64,000 bases of DNA, from contig NZ_JANADP010000001.1 of assembly GCF_024199945.1 (NCBI RefSeq), positions 3,658,001 through 3,722,000 of the forward strand, read 5' to 3'. The notes beneath the pieces were generated by a model. That model had not been told where the DNA came from. It worked only from the letters and a program-made list of their open reading frames with translations, and did not search any database. A program made the translations under genes and the position numbers. Source of the stretch: Bradyrhizobium sp. CCGUVB4N (GTDB taxonomy: Bacteria; Pseudomonadota; Alphaproteobacteria; Rhizobiales; Xanthobacteraceae). Below, piece by piece: positions 1-10,216 of the stretch; position 1 is the stretch's first letter; each line of letters begins with the position of its first letter.

Positions 1-1229
1 ATCCGATGGGCCTGATGATCAAGGCGAACGAGCAGGCGCTCACGGCCGTCGACGACCGCACCTTCAAATGGGTGCTGAAGCAGCCTTTCCCGAAACTGCT
101 GTTCGCGCTCGGCAAGAACAACGCGCCGGTTGCCTTCATCATGCCGGAGCGCATCGCGCAGACCGACCCGTTCAAGCAGATCACGGATTATATCGGTTCC
201 GGTCCGCTGAAGTTCGTCAAGGGCGAGTGGGTCCCCGGCGCGAAAGCTGTGTTCGAGAAATTCGCGGACTATGTGCCGCGGCAGGAGAAGCCATCCTGGC
301 TGGCCGGCGGCAAGCAGGTGATGATCGATCGCGTCGAGTGGATCATCATGCCTGATCCGGCAACCGCGGCGGCCGCGCTGCAGAATGGCGAGATCGACTG
401 GTGGGAGAACCCGATCGCCGATCTGGTCCCGGTTCTGAAGAAGAACAAGAACATCAGCGTCGATATCGGCGACCCCCTCGGCAATATCGGCTCGTTCCGC
501 ATGAATTTCCTGTATCCGCCCTTCAACGACGTCAAGGCGCGGCGCGCGGTGCTGATGGCGATGAGCCAGGAAGACTACATGCGTGCAATCGTCGGCGACG
601 ACAATTCGCTGTGGAAGTCGCTGCCCAGCTTCTTCACGCCGGATACACCGCTCTACACCGAAGTGGGTGGCGATATCCTGAAGGGTAAGCGCGACCTCAG
701 TGCCGCCAAGAAGCTGCTCGCCGAGAGCGGCTATTCCGGCCAGCCGGTGACCTGCCTCGTCGCGCAGGACCAGCCGATCACCAAGGCCATGGGCGACGTG
801 ACCGCGGACCTCCTGAAACAGCTTGGCATGAACGTCGACTTCGTCGCGACCGATTGGGGCACGGTCGGCGCGCGTCGTGCGGTGAAGACGCCGCCGGGAC
901 AGGGCGGCTGGAACATGTTCCACACCTGGCATGCGGGCGCGGATTGCGTCAATCCTGCGCCCTACACGGCCATTCGCGCGACCGGCGACAAGGCCTGGTT
1001 CGGCTGGCCCACCAGCGCGGGCACCGAAAAGGAAGTCAGCTCGTGGTTCGAAGCCAAGAACCTCGACGAGGAGAAGGCCGCCATCGGTCGTCTCAACAAG
1101 GCGGCGATGGATGACGTCGTCTACGCGCCGACCGGCTTCTTCCTGGGCTACACCGCGTGGCGCAAGAACGTCTCTGGCGTTGCCAAGGGACCTGTGCCCT
1201 TGTTCTGGGGCGTATCGAAGACCGCATGA
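1..1229 (+). CDS. ABC transporter substrate-binding protein, peptide type (5' truncated)
   Basis: C-terminal ~409 residues of an SBP_bac_5 (dipeptide/oligopeptide/nickel) periplasmic binding protein; the reading frame is open to the left edge, so the N-terminus and signal peptide lie outside the window. Visible family features are the segment around FNDVKARRAVLMAMSQEDYM (typical of the ligand-cleft lobe), a GSGPLKFVKGEW motif and a C-terminal Trp/Gly-rich end. It is followed after 17 nt by a permease gene and is the first visible gene of a five-gene importer operon. The substrate cannot be told from the sequence; peptides, amino-acid conjugates or opine-like compounds are all possible for this family. 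Confidence 0.9.
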   Translation, partial: PMGLMIKANEQALTAVDDRTFKWVLKQPFPKLLFALGKNNAPVAFIMPERIAQTDPFKQITDYIGSGPLKFVKGEWVPGAKAVFEKFADYVPRQEKPSWLAGGKQVMIDRVEWIIMPDPATAAAALQNGEIDWWENPIADLVPVLKKNKNISVDIGDPLGNIGSFRMNFLYPPFNDVKARRAVLMAMSQEDYMRAIVGDDNSLWKSLPSFFTPDTPLYTEVGGDILKGKRDLSAAKKLLAESGYSGQPVTCLVAQDQPITKAMGDVTADLLKQLGMNVDFVATDWGTVGARRAVKTPPGQGGWNMFHTWHAGADCVNPAPYTAIRATGDKAWFGWPTSAGTEKEVSSWFEAKNLDEEKAAIGRLNKAAMDDVVYAPTGFFLGYTAWRKNVSGVAKGPVPLFWGVSKTA

Positions 1230-1246
1230 TCCTGCGCTGAGGCCAG

Positions 1247-2188
1247 ATGCTCTCCTATATCCTCCGGCGCATCGTCTCCACCTTGCCGGTGATGGCGATT
1301 GTCGCACTGTTCGTGTTCAGCCTGCTGTACATCGCGCCGGGGGATCCCGCCGTGGTGATTGCGGGCGACCAGGCAAGCCCGGAGGATGTGGAGCGCATCC
1401 GCCAGGGCCTCGGCCTCGACCGTCCCTTCCTGGTCCAGTTCGGAAGCTGGGTCTGGCGCATCCTGCACGGTGATCTCGGCACTTCGATCTTCACCAACTT
1501 GCCGGTGTCCGCGATGATCGGGCAGCGTCTCGGACCGACGCTGTCGCTGATGACCGTCACGCTTCTGCTCACGATCGTGGTTGCGGTGCCGCTGGGGGTG
1601 CTCGCGGCATGGAAGGCGGGAAGCTTCATCGATCGCGCCATCATGGCGTTCGCGGTGTTTGGCTTCTCGTTGCCGGTCTTCGTCGTCGGCTATGTCCTGG
1701 CCTATGTCTTCGCGCTGGAGCTCGAATGGCTTCCGGTGCAGGGCTACACGCCGCTCACGGAGGGCTTTTGGCCGTGGCTGCAAAACCTGATCCTGCCGGC
1801 GATCGCGCTCGGCTGTGTCTACATCGCGCTGGTCGCGCGCATCACCCGCGCGACCATGCTCGAGGTCCTGCAGCAGGACTATATCCGCACCGCACGCGCC
1901 AAGGGGATGGGGCAGGGTGGTATCCTGTTCATTCACGCACTCAAGAACGCGGCGGTGCCGATCGTGACCGTGATCGGGATCGGCATCGCGCTCCTGATCG
2001 GCGGCGCGGTCGTGACGGAGAGCGTGTTCGCGATCCCCGGTCTCGGCCGTCTCACGATCGATGCGATCCTGCGGCGCGACTATCCCGTCATCCAGGGTAT
2101 CGTGCTGCTGTTCAGCTTCGTCTACGTCCTCGTCAATCTGATGATCGACGTCACCTACACGCTCGTTGACCCGAGGATCCGCTATTGA
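1247..2188 (+). CDS. ABC transporter permease, DppB type
   Basis: A 313-residue inner-membrane permease of the BPD_transp_1 family. It starts with the usual MLSYILRRIVSTLPV amphipathic/first membrane helix and the GDPA segment of DppB/OppB proteins, has about six hydrophobic helices, and carries the cytoplasmic EAA-type loop (ARAKGMGQGG...HALKNAAVP) near residues 220-245 that contacts the ATPase. Its stop overlaps the next permease start (TTGA), so the two are translationally coupled. The length is normal for the family. Confidence 0.93.
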   Translation: MLSYILRRIVSTLPVMAIVALFVFSLLYIAPGDPAVVIAGDQASPEDVERIRQGLGLDRPFLVQFGSWVWRILHGDLGTSIFTNLPVSAMIGQRLGPTLSLMTVTLLLTIVVAVPLGVLAAWKAGSFIDRAIMAFAVFGFSLPVFVVGYVLAYVFALELEWLPVQGYTPLTEGFWPWLQNLILPAIALGCVYIALVARITRATMLEVLQQDYIRTARAKGMGQGGILFIHALKNAAVPIVTVIGIGIALLIGGAVVTESVFAIPGLGRLTIDAILRRDYPVIQGIVLLFSFVYVLVNLMIDVTYTLVDPRIRY

Positions 2189-3108
2189 CCGATACGACCG
2201 TTAGTCCGCAGTCGCTTCCTGCCGGCCTCGTCCTCGCACCGCAACTGCCCGACATCCTTCGGCCGGTGAGGATCCGGCGCGGTTTCCTCGGCTTCCTGCG
2301 TGGCCATCCAACGGTCGCGATCGGTGGTGCGCTGCTGCTCGCGCTGATCCTGATTGCGGTGTTCGCGCCCTATCTCTGGACGGTCGATCCGACTGCGCTC
2401 GCACCAGCCAAGCGCACGCGCGCCCCGTCTGCCGCTTTCTGGTTCGGCACCGACGTGCTTGGCCGCGATATCTATTCGCGCGTGCTGTTCGGTGCGCGGG
2501 TTTCGCTCACGGTCGGCCTCTCGGTGGCGGTGCTTGCCTCGGCCGCCGGGCTCGCCATCGGCATCGTCTCCGGCTTCATCCGCTGGGCCGACGGCATCTT
2601 GATGCGTTTCATGGACGGGTTGATGTCGATCCCGCCGATCCTGCTGGCGATCGCGCTGATGGCCTTGACGCGCGGCAGCGTCGGTAACGTCATTCTGGCG
2701 ATCACCATTGCAGAGATCCCACGTGTCTCGCGCCTGGTCCGCAGCGTGGTGCTGTCGCTGCGCGAGCAGCCCTATGTCGATGCCGCGGTGGCCTGCGGCA
2801 CGCGCACGCCGATGATCATTCTGCGCCACATCCTGCCCAACACGCTGGCGCCGATGCTGGTGCAGGCGACCTATATCTGCGCCAGCGCCATGATCACCGA
2901 GGCGATCCTGTCGTTTATCGGCGCCGGCACGCCGCCGACCATACCGTCCTGGGGCAACATCATGGCCGAGGGCCGCGCCCTGTGGCAGGTCAAGCCCTAC
3001 ATCGTGTTTTTCCCGGCGGCGTTCCTGTCCGTCACCGTGCTCGCCGTCAACCTGCTCGGCGATGGTCTTCGCGATGCGCTCGATCCGCGCATGGCCAAGA
3101 GCCTGTGA
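2185..3108 (+). CDS. ABC transporter permease, DppC type
   Basis: A 307-residue partner permease (DppC/OppC type). The TTG start overlaps the previous stop by 4 nt; no ATG lies near the expected N-terminus, so TTG is the best start. An N-terminal cytoplasmic tail of ~35 residues is followed by a first helix near residues 45-65, the WFGTDVLGRDIYSRV signature at ~90-105 and an EAA-type loop with the typical IILRHILPNTLAPM. It forms the heterodimeric channel with the upstream permease. Confidence 0.92.
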   Translation: MTDTTVSPQSLPAGLVLAPQLPDILRPVRIRRGFLGFLRGHPTVAIGGALLLALILIAVFAPYLWTVDPTALAPAKRTRAPSAAFWFGTDVLGRDIYSRVLFGARVSLTVGLSVAVLASAAGLAIGIVSGFIRWADGILMRFMDGLMSIPPILLAIALMALTRGSVGNVILAITIAEIPRVSRLVRSVVLSLREQPYVDAAVACGTRTPMIILRHILPNTLAPMLVQATYICASAMITEAILSFIGAGTPPTIPSWGNIMAEGRALWQVKPYIVFFPAAFLSVTVLAVNLLGDGLRDALDPRMAKSL

Positions 3109-3121
3109 TGCTGCGGAGCTG

Positions 3122-4113
<992 letters not shown>

Positions 4114-4117
<4 letters not shown>

Positions 4118-5097
4118 GCCCTCCGCTGCTCCAGGTCAACGACCTCAAGAAGCATTTCCCGATCAACAAGGGCCTGTTCGGGCGACAAACCGAATATGTC
4201 TACGCCGTCGACGGCGTGTCGTTCGAGATTGCGCGCGGCGAGACGCTGTCGCTGGTCGGCGAGTCCGGCTGCGGCAAGTCGACGGTCGGTCGCGCCATCC
4301 TGCGGCTGTTCGACGTGACATCCGGCCAGGTGATCCTCGACGGCCAGCGTATCGACGACGCGCATCCGAGCACGATGCGTCAGCTACGGCAACGCATGCA
4401 GGTGGTGTTCCAGGATCCGTTCTCGAGCCTCAATCCGCGCATGCGCGTGCGCGACATCCTGGCCGAGCCGATCCGCAATTTCGGCCTCGCCAAATCGGCG
4501 GCCGATCTCGAGACGCGCGTGACGGCGCTGATGGACACGGTGCGGCTGCCGCGGGAAGCGCTCAACCGCAGGCCGCACGAGTTCTCCGGCGGCCAGCGTC
4601 AGCGCATCGGCATCGCGCGGGCGCTCGCAGCCGAGCCGGAGCTGATCGTCTGCGACGAGGCGGTCTCGGCGCTCGACGTCTCGGTCAAGGCGCAGATCGT
4701 CAATTTGTTGCAGGATCTTCAGCGCGAGTTCGGGCTGGCATTGCTCTTCATCAGCCACGATCTCGCGATTGTCGAGCATATGACCCACCGCGTCGCGGTG
4801 ATGTATCTCGGCAAGATCGTCGAGGTTGCGCCGCGCCGGGAAATCTTTGCGGCACCACGGCATCCCTACACCAAGGCCTTGCTCTCGGCGGTCCCGCTGC
4901 CGGAGCCCGGCGCCCAGCGCAATCCCATCATCCTCGGTGGCGACGTGCCAAGCCCGATCAATCCGCCGAGCGGGTGCCGTTTTCACACCCGCTGCCCGTA
5001 CGTGTTTGATCGCTGCCGGACAGAGGAGCCGCAGCTTCGCTCCACTGAAGGCGAGCAATGGGTGGCGTGCCACCTCGATGCGCTGCCGGCGGGATGA
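4114..5097 (+). CDS. ABC transporter ATP-binding protein, DppF type
   Basis: A 327-residue second ATPase of the importer. Walker A GESGCGKST, signature FSGGQRQR, Walker B LIVCDEAVSALD and the oligo_HPY tail with GCRFHTRCPYVFDRC are intact. It is the last gene of the first importer operon; only 4 nt separate it from the convergent aminotransferase gene, leaving no room for a dedicated terminator between them. Confidence 0.92.
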
Positions 5098-5101
5098 AGA
5101 G

Positions 5102-6448
5102 CTAGTCGATACTGCCCAGCGCCCGGCGGATGGCGGCAAAGATGTCGCCGATCTGCTCCTCGGTGATGATCAGGGGCGGCGAGATCAGCAGGGTGTCGCC
5201 GCTGCTGCGGATCAGGATCCCGTCCTCATAGCAGCGGCCTGCGCATTCGGCGCCGCGCGCACCCGGCGCGCTCTCGCGCGGCTTCAGGTCGATTGCGGCC
5301 AGCAAGCCGATGTTGCGGATGTCGACGACATGGGGCAGGTCGCGCAAGCCATGCGCATGGTTCTCCCACACCGGCGCGAGCCGGTGCGCCCGCTCGAACA
5401 GGCCGAGATCCTGGTACACGTCGAGCGCGGCGAGACCGGCCGCGCAGGCGAGCGGATGGGCCGAATAGGTGTAGCCGTGGAACAGCTCGATCGTGTTGTC
5501 CGGCCCCTGCATCAGCGCGTCATAGACCTTGCCGCTGGTGATGACGCCGCCCATCGGCACGGCGGCGTTGGTCATGCCCTTGGCGCAGGTGATGAGATCA
5601 GGCGTCACGCCGAACGCATTGGCCCCGAAGGCGGCACCCAGACGGCCGAAGCCGGTGATGACCTCGTCGAAGATCAGGAGAATGCCGTGCTGGTCGCAGA
5701 TTTCTCGCAACCGTTCGAGATAGCCGACGGGCGGTGGTAGCACGCCGCCCGAGCCGGTGACGGGCTCGACGATGACGGCGGCAACGGTGCTGGGATCATG
5801 GAGCTGCAAGAGCCTTGCGAGTTCGTCGGCAAAATGTGCGCCCCATTGCGGCTGTCCGCGCGAGAAGGCCGCATGCTCCGGATCATGCGTATGCGGGAGG
5901 TGGTCGACCTCCGGCAGTAGCGGACCGAAATCCCTGCGGTGGCGCACGATGCCGCTGACGGAGAGGCCGCCCCAACCCATGCCGTGATAGGCCTTCGCGC
6001 GCGAGATGAAGCGGATGCGGCCGGCCTCGCCGCGGGCACGGTGATAGCCGCGCGCGATCTTCAGCGCGGTGTCGACCGATTCCGAGCCGGAATTGGTGAA
6101 GAAGACATGGTCGAGCCCTGCCGGGGCGATCTCGGTGATGCGGCGCGCGAGCTCGAAGGCCGCCGGATGGCTCATCTGGAACGAGGAGACGAAATCGAGC
6201 TTTGCGGCTTGCGCCTGGATCGCCTCGACGATCCTCCGCTGTCCGTGCCCTGCGTTGACGCACCACAGCCCGGCCATGCCGTCGAGAATCCGCCGGCCGT
6301 CGTCGGTGAGATAATGCATGCCTTCAGCGCCAACGAAGATGCGCGGCTTCGCCTTGAATTGCCGGTTCGGCGTCATCGGCAGCCAGAACGGCTCCATGGC
6401 CTCGCGGGTGAGGGGGCTGTTGGAGGAGGCGAGGTCACTCATGGTCAT
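5102..6448 (-). CDS. Class III aminotransferase (omega-amino acid:pyruvate type)
   Basis: A 448-residue PLP-dependent transaminase of fold type I, close in layout to beta-alanine/omega-amino acid:pyruvate aminotransferases. Visible features are the NSGSESVDTALK phosphate-binding segment (~119-130), a YHGMGWGG loop (~154-161), the IFDEVITGFGR segment with the PLP-ring Asp (~259-269) and the Schiff-base lysine in LITCAKGM (K290). An ATG two codons downstream (MSDLAS) is an alternative start. It is 18 nt downstream of the GntR gene and probably co-transcribed with it. Expected to remove a terminal amino group from the compound handled by the neighbouring importers; the exact substrate is not readable. 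Confidence 0.9.
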   Translation of the reverse strand: MTMSDLASSNSPLTREAMEPFWLPMTPNRQFKAKPRIFVGAEGMHYLTDDGRRILDGMAGLWCVNAGHGQRRIVEAIQAQAAKLDFVSSFQMSHPAAFELARRITEIAPAGLDHVFFTNSGSESVDTALKIARGYHRARGEAGRIRFISRAKAYHGMGWGGLSVSGIVRHRRDFGPLLPEVDHLPHTHDPEHAAFSRGQPQWGAHFADELARLLQLHDPSTVAAVIVEPVTGSGGVLPPPVGYLERLREICDQHGILLIFDEVITGFGRLGAAFGANAFGVTPDLITCAKGMTNAAVPMGGVITSGKVYDALMQGPDNTIELFHGYTYSAHPLACAAGLAALDVYQDLGLFERAHRLAPVWENHAHGLRDLPHVVDIRNIGLLAAIDLKPRESAPGARGAECAGRCYEDGILIRSSGDTLLISPPLIITEEQIGDIFAAIRRALGSID

Positions 6449-6466
6449 GACAACTCTTGTACGTGA

Positions 6467-7411
6467 TCAGGTGGTTTTGGATGAAGCGGAGTTGGACGGG
6501 TTGCGCTTGAGTTTGGCGGCACTTTCGAGGTGTCGGCGCAGCAGCGCTGCAGCGGCCTCGTTCTGACCGGCTTCGAGCTGGTCGAGAATGGCGAGATGCT
6601 CGCGGCAGTTCACGATCACGCGCTCATAACCGAAGGTCCAATCATAATTGCCGAAGCGGCGCAGCCGGTTCTGCTGCTGAACGGCGACCAGCAGATAGCG
6701 GTTGCCGGATGCGGCCGCGAGGCCTTCATGGAAGGCCGCGTTCATCTCGTAGAGCGCGATGCTGAGCGTGTCGCTCCACGGCATCGCCAGCATGTCCTGA
6801 TGGCGGCGGCGCATCTCGGCGGTCCAGGCCGGATCGAGCCGGAAGCCCGGCTCGATCAGGCCGGCGGGCTCGATCAGCAGGCGGTAGCGATAGCTTTCGT
6901 CGCGCGCCTGCGTATCCCCGAGCGTCGGCTGGAAGCGCCAGCCATGCCCCGGCTTGCGCTGCACGGCGGCGACTTCGGCGAGCTTGGCGAGCACGCGCTG
7001 CACGACGGGCCTCGTCGCATCATAGCGCTGCATCAGATCGCGCTCGGACACCTCGTCGGGCAACCGCTTGGCGCGGCGATCGCGCGCGATCGCCAGGAAC
7101 AGGCGGTCGGTCTCGTCGGGGCTCGGCTTCGGCGGCGCCTTGTGCGGAACGGGGGGCGTGTCGGCGACGAAATAACCACGGCTCTCGCCGGCACGCACGA
7201 GCTTGCGCCGCGCCAGCAACTTCAACGCCGCGCGCACCGGCGTGCGGGAGACCTGGAGGCGCTCGGCAAGTGCGACCTCGGCAAGACGAGTTCCCGGCGC
7301 AAGCCGTTCGCTTCGGATCAGGTCGATGATCCCTGCGGACAATTCGCGCTGAAGCCGGCTTGGCGGCGCCTTTTCCAAGGCAGATTTCGCGGTCGAAGAT
7401 TTTTGTTTCAT
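6467..7411 (-). CDS. GntR family regulator (FCD type) with a second winged-helix-like segment
   Basis: A 314-residue regulator. The N-terminal GntR winged helix (residues ~19-87, with RLAEVALAERLQVSRTPVRA) is followed by a second segment (~108-165; RLPDEVSERDLMQRYDATRP) that again looks like a winged helix ending in GHGWRF. The C-terminal helical FCD-type domain keeps the spaced histidines expected for metal/ligand binding (NAAFHEGL, REHLAIL, LLRRHL). It is divergent from the C45 hydrolase gene and upstream of the aminotransferase, so it most likely controls both in response to a catabolic intermediate. Confidence 0.88.
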   Translation of the reverse strand: MKQKSSTAKSALEKAPPSRLQRELSAGIIDLIRSERLAPGTRLAEVALAERLQVSRTPVRAALKLLARRKLVRAGESRGYFVADTPPVPHKAPPKPSPDETDRLFLAIARDRRAKRLPDEVSERDLMQRYDATRPVVQRVLAKLAEVAAVQRKPGHGWRFQPTLGDTQARDESYRYRLLIEPAGLIEPGFRLDPAWTAEMRRRHQDMLAMPWSDTLSIALYEMNAAFHEGLAAASGNRYLLVAVQQQNRLRRFGNYDWTFGYERVIVNCREHLAILDQLEAGQNEAAAALLRRHLESAAKLKRNPSNSASSKTT

Positions 7412-7433
7412 GTCATCACAAAGTACATTAGGC

Positions 7434-7467
7434 TTCCCGGGAAAGCAAAAGGAACTTCAAAAGGAAC
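7434..7467. promoter_or_regulatory. Palindrome and tandem direct repeat between divergent GntR and C45 genes
   Basis: The 66-nt divergent intergenic region holds a perfect 10-bp palindrome TTCCCGGGAA (7434-7443) and two copies of CAAAAGGAAC (7446-7455 and 7458-7467, 12-bp period) ending 10 nt before the C45 start codon. Either could be the operator of the adjacent GntR protein; the second repeat copy also overlaps the position expected for the ribosome binding site. Confidence 0.45.
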
Positions 7468-7477
7468 CTGGCGTCCC

Positions 7478-8638
7478 ATGGTCGAGCCCTTTCCCCTGAT
7501 CGAAATCTCCGGTCCACCGCGCGAACGTGGACGCCAGTACGGGCAGAAGGCGGTGGCCCGTATCAAGAAAGGGACCACGCACTACTTCGCGCAGTTGAAG
7601 GAGCTCTCGCTCGATGCGAAGGGCGTGGCCGAGCTGGTGCGGGATTATCTGCCCGTCATCGAAGCCTTCGAGCCGAGCTATATCGAGGAGATGCGCGGCA
7701 TCGCCGAAGGTGCCGATGTCCCGTTCGAGGATATCGTCCTGCTCAATGCCCGCACCGAGATCATCAAGCTCGCAAACCCTGCGATCCGCGCGCGCCTGAA
7801 GACGCCGGAAGATCCGGATGGCTGCACGGGGGTCGTCGTGCTGCCGCAGGCGACCGCCAGCGGTCGGCTGATCCATGCCCAGAACTGGGACTGGAAGCGC
7901 GAATGCGCGGAGACGGCCGTGGTGCTGAAGGTGCGGCGCGACGACGGTCCTGACCTCATGACCTTCACCGAGGCCGGCGCGCTCGGCCGCTGCGGCTTCA
8001 ATTCCGTCGGCATTGCGATCACCGCGAACTATCTCGAAAGCGACCGCGACTATCGCCAGGTCGGCGTGCCGCTGGCGCTGATCCGCCGCAAGGTTCTCGA
8101 GAACGAGCATCTCGCGCTGGCGATGCGTGCGGTCTATTGCACGAAAAAGTCAGCGGCCAACAACATGATCGTCAGCCATCGCGAGGGTGTGGCGATCGAC
8201 TTCGAATGTGCGCCGGACGAGACGTTCCAGGTGCATCCGCAGAACGGTCTTCTGGTCCATGCCAACCACTTCGTTAGCCCCGTAGCGCTCGGCAAGCTGA
8301 AGGACACCGGCATCTTCAACACGCCGGACAGTCTCTATCGCGACATCCGCGTCCGCGACTTGCTGCAGCCGCACATCGGCAGCATCACCTTCGACACCGT
8401 CAAGAGCGCGCTGTTCGACGAGTTCGCCTATCCCTGGTCGGTGTGCCGTCCGCCGCGCCGCAATCTCAGCAACAATCTCAGCGCCACCGTGGCGATGATC
8501 CTGATGGAGCCGGCGAGCGGGCTGATGCAGGCGGCGCCGCTGCCCGCGCTCAATCGTGAGTTCACGGAGTATCGGCTGGAGATCGACGAGATCGGGCGGG
8601 CCGCATTCGAGCGGTCGGCTGCGGCGGGGGCGGCGTGA
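7478..8638 (+). CDS. C45-type amidohydrolase / acyl-CoA:6-APA acyltransferase family protein
   Basis: A 386-residue Ntn-hydrolase-like protein of the C45 (AAT/IAT) family. The probable nucleophile is C116 in PDGCTGVVV, where family members autocleave to expose an N-terminal cysteine; the following HAQNWDW and the later NNMIVSHREG segments fit the family. I chose ATG 7478 because the conserved MVEPFPLIEISGPPRERG start follows; the frame is open far upstream but that part is antisense to the GntR gene. Overlaps the next binding protein gene by the ATG/TGA junction, tying it to the second importer. Probably hydrolyses or transfers an acyl/amide group of the imported compound. Confidence 0.88.
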   Translation: MVEPFPLIEISGPPRERGRQYGQKAVARIKKGTTHYFAQLKELSLDAKGVAELVRDYLPVIEAFEPSYIEEMRGIAEGADVPFEDIVLLNARTEIIKLANPAIRARLKTPEDPDGCTGVVVLPQATASGRLIHAQNWDWKRECAETAVVLKVRRDDGPDLMTFTEAGALGRCGFNSVGIAITANYLESDRDYRQVGVPLALIRRKVLENEHLALAMRAVYCTKKSAANNMIVSHREGVAIDFECAPDETFQVHPQNGLLVHANHFVSPVALGKLKDTGIFNTPDSLYRDIRVRDLLQPHIGSITFDTVKSALFDEFAYPWSVCRPPRRNLSNNLSATVAMILMEPASGLMQAAPLPALNREFTEYRLEIDEIGRAAFERSAAAGAA

Positions 8639-10203
8639 TGCGGCGGCGTCGGCCATCGCCGGCATGGGCGGTCGGTCTGGCCGCATTGGCCCTGTGGGCC
8701 ATGCTGGGCAAAGCCGGCGCCGAGACATTGTTGAGGGCGCGGATCAACGCCGATATCCGCTCGACCGATCCCGGCACCAACCGCGATGCGAATACGGATG
8801 CGGTGGTCGCGCATATCGTGGAAGGGCTGGTCGCCTTCCGCGACGATACCTCGATCGGCCCGATGCTGGCCGACAGCTGGGCCGTTTCGAACGAGGGCAA
8901 GACCTACACGTTCCGCCTGCGGCAGGGCGTCAAGTTCCACAACGGCGCGACCATGACCGCCGATGACGTGGTCTGGTCGCTGAAACGCTGGCTCGACCCG
9001 GCGACGCAATGGCGCTGCCTGTCCGAGTTCAGCGCCAGCGGCATCGCGCGGATCGAGAAGATCGAGGCGCCGGACGCGCAGACCGTGGCCATCACGCTCG
9101 ATCAGCCGACGGCGTTGTTCCTCCCGACCATCGCGCGGCCCGATTGCGGCCAGACCGCTGTCATTCACCGCGATTCCGTCGGCGCAGACGGCAAATGGAT
9201 CGCCCCGATCGGCACCGGCCCGTTCAAGCTCGCGGAGTGGAAGCGGGGGCAGTATGTCGATGTCGTCCGCTTCGACGGCTATGTCTCGCGCAGCGAGCCG
9301 CGCACGGGCTATACCGGCGCCAAGGATGTCAAGGTCGACCGCGTGCGCTTCAACGTGATCCCGGACAGTTCGGCCGCGAAGGCGGGGCTGCTCAGCGGTT
9401 CGCTCGACGTGATCACGGCACTGTCCATCCCGGATCTCGAGGATCTCAAGTCACGTCCCGAGGTGCAGCTGAGCATCACCCCGTCACTGAGCCTCACCGG
9501 CATCCTGTTCCAGACCAGGGATCCGCTGCTGAAGGATGTGCGGATCCGCCGCGCCATCGCGCTGTCCATCGACACCGCGCAGATCGTCGACGCCGTGATG
9601 CTCGGCACGGCACGTCCTAACAATTCAGCACTGCCGATCGGCAGCCCCTTCTACGGCGAAGCGCAATCGCATGGCTACGAGCAGAACATCGCGGAAGCGA
9701 AGAAGCTGCTGGTGGAGGCCGGCTATCGCGGCCGGCCGATCAAGATGATCACCAACAAGCGCTACAGCTTTGTGTTCGATGCGTCCGTGCTGGTCCAGGC
9801 GATGGCGCAGGGCGTCGGCATCAATATCGAGTTGGAGGTGATGGACTGGGCGGCGCAGCTCGACCGATACAACCGCGGCGACTACCAGTCGATGGCCTTC
9901 GTCTATTCGGCGCGGCTTGATCCCTCCCTGAGCTTCGAGATGCTGACTGGGCCGAAAGCGACGCAGCCGCGCAAGGTCTGGGACAATCCGGAGGGGCAGG
10001 AGATGTTGCGCCAGTCGATGATGATCGACGACACCGCGAAACGGCAGGCGCTGTTCGACGACATGCACAAGCGTTTCATCGCCGACGTGCCGATGATCGT
10101 GCTGTTCAACGGTGCCGAGCTGACAGCGCTGCGCAAGGGCGTCAAGGGCTATGCCGGCTGGCTCTATCCTCAGCCGCGGTTCTGGGGCGTCACGGTCGAG
10201 TAG
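8638..10203 (+). CDS. ABC transporter substrate-binding protein, peptide type
   Basis: A 521-residue SBP_bac_5 protein with an Arg-rich signal peptide (MRRRRPSPAW then a hydrophobic stretch, cleavage near AGA-ET, residue ~28). Family features include TYTFRLRQGVKFHNGA (~75-95), DVVWSLKRW and IGTGPFKLAEW. ATG 8638 overlaps the upstream stop; a GTG three bases earlier is possible. It is the binding component of the second importer and of the same family as the truncated protein at the window start. Confidence 0.92.
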   Translation: MRRRRPSPAWAVGLAALALWAMLGKAGAETLLRARINADIRSTDPGTNRDANTDAVVAHIVEGLVAFRDDTSIGPMLADSWAVSNEGKTYTFRLRQGVKFHNGATMTADDVVWSLKRWLDPATQWRCLSEFSASGIARIEKIEAPDAQTVAITLDQPTALFLPTIARPDCGQTAVIHRDSVGADGKWIAPIGTGPFKLAEWKRGQYVDVVRFDGYVSRSEPRTGYTGAKDVKVDRVRFNVIPDSSAAKAGLLSGSLDVITALSIPDLEDLKSRPEVQLSITPSLSLTGILFQTRDPLLKDVRIRRAIALSIDTAQIVDAVMLGTARPNNSALPIGSPFYGEAQSHGYEQNIAEAKKLLVEAGYRGRPIKMITNKRYSFVFDASVLVQAMAQGVGINIELEVMDWAAQLDRYNRGDYQSMAFVYSARLDPSLSFEMLTGPKATQPRKVWDNPEGQEMLRQSMMIDDTAKRQALFDDMHKRFIADVPMIVLFNGAELTALRKGVKGYAGWLYPQPRFWGVTVE

Positions 10204-10216
10204 GCAAGGGCACTGC

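Noticed and set aside
6530..7477. N-terminal extension of the C45 hydrolase frame
   Set aside because: This part is antisense to the GntR gene; the family N-terminus begins at 7478.
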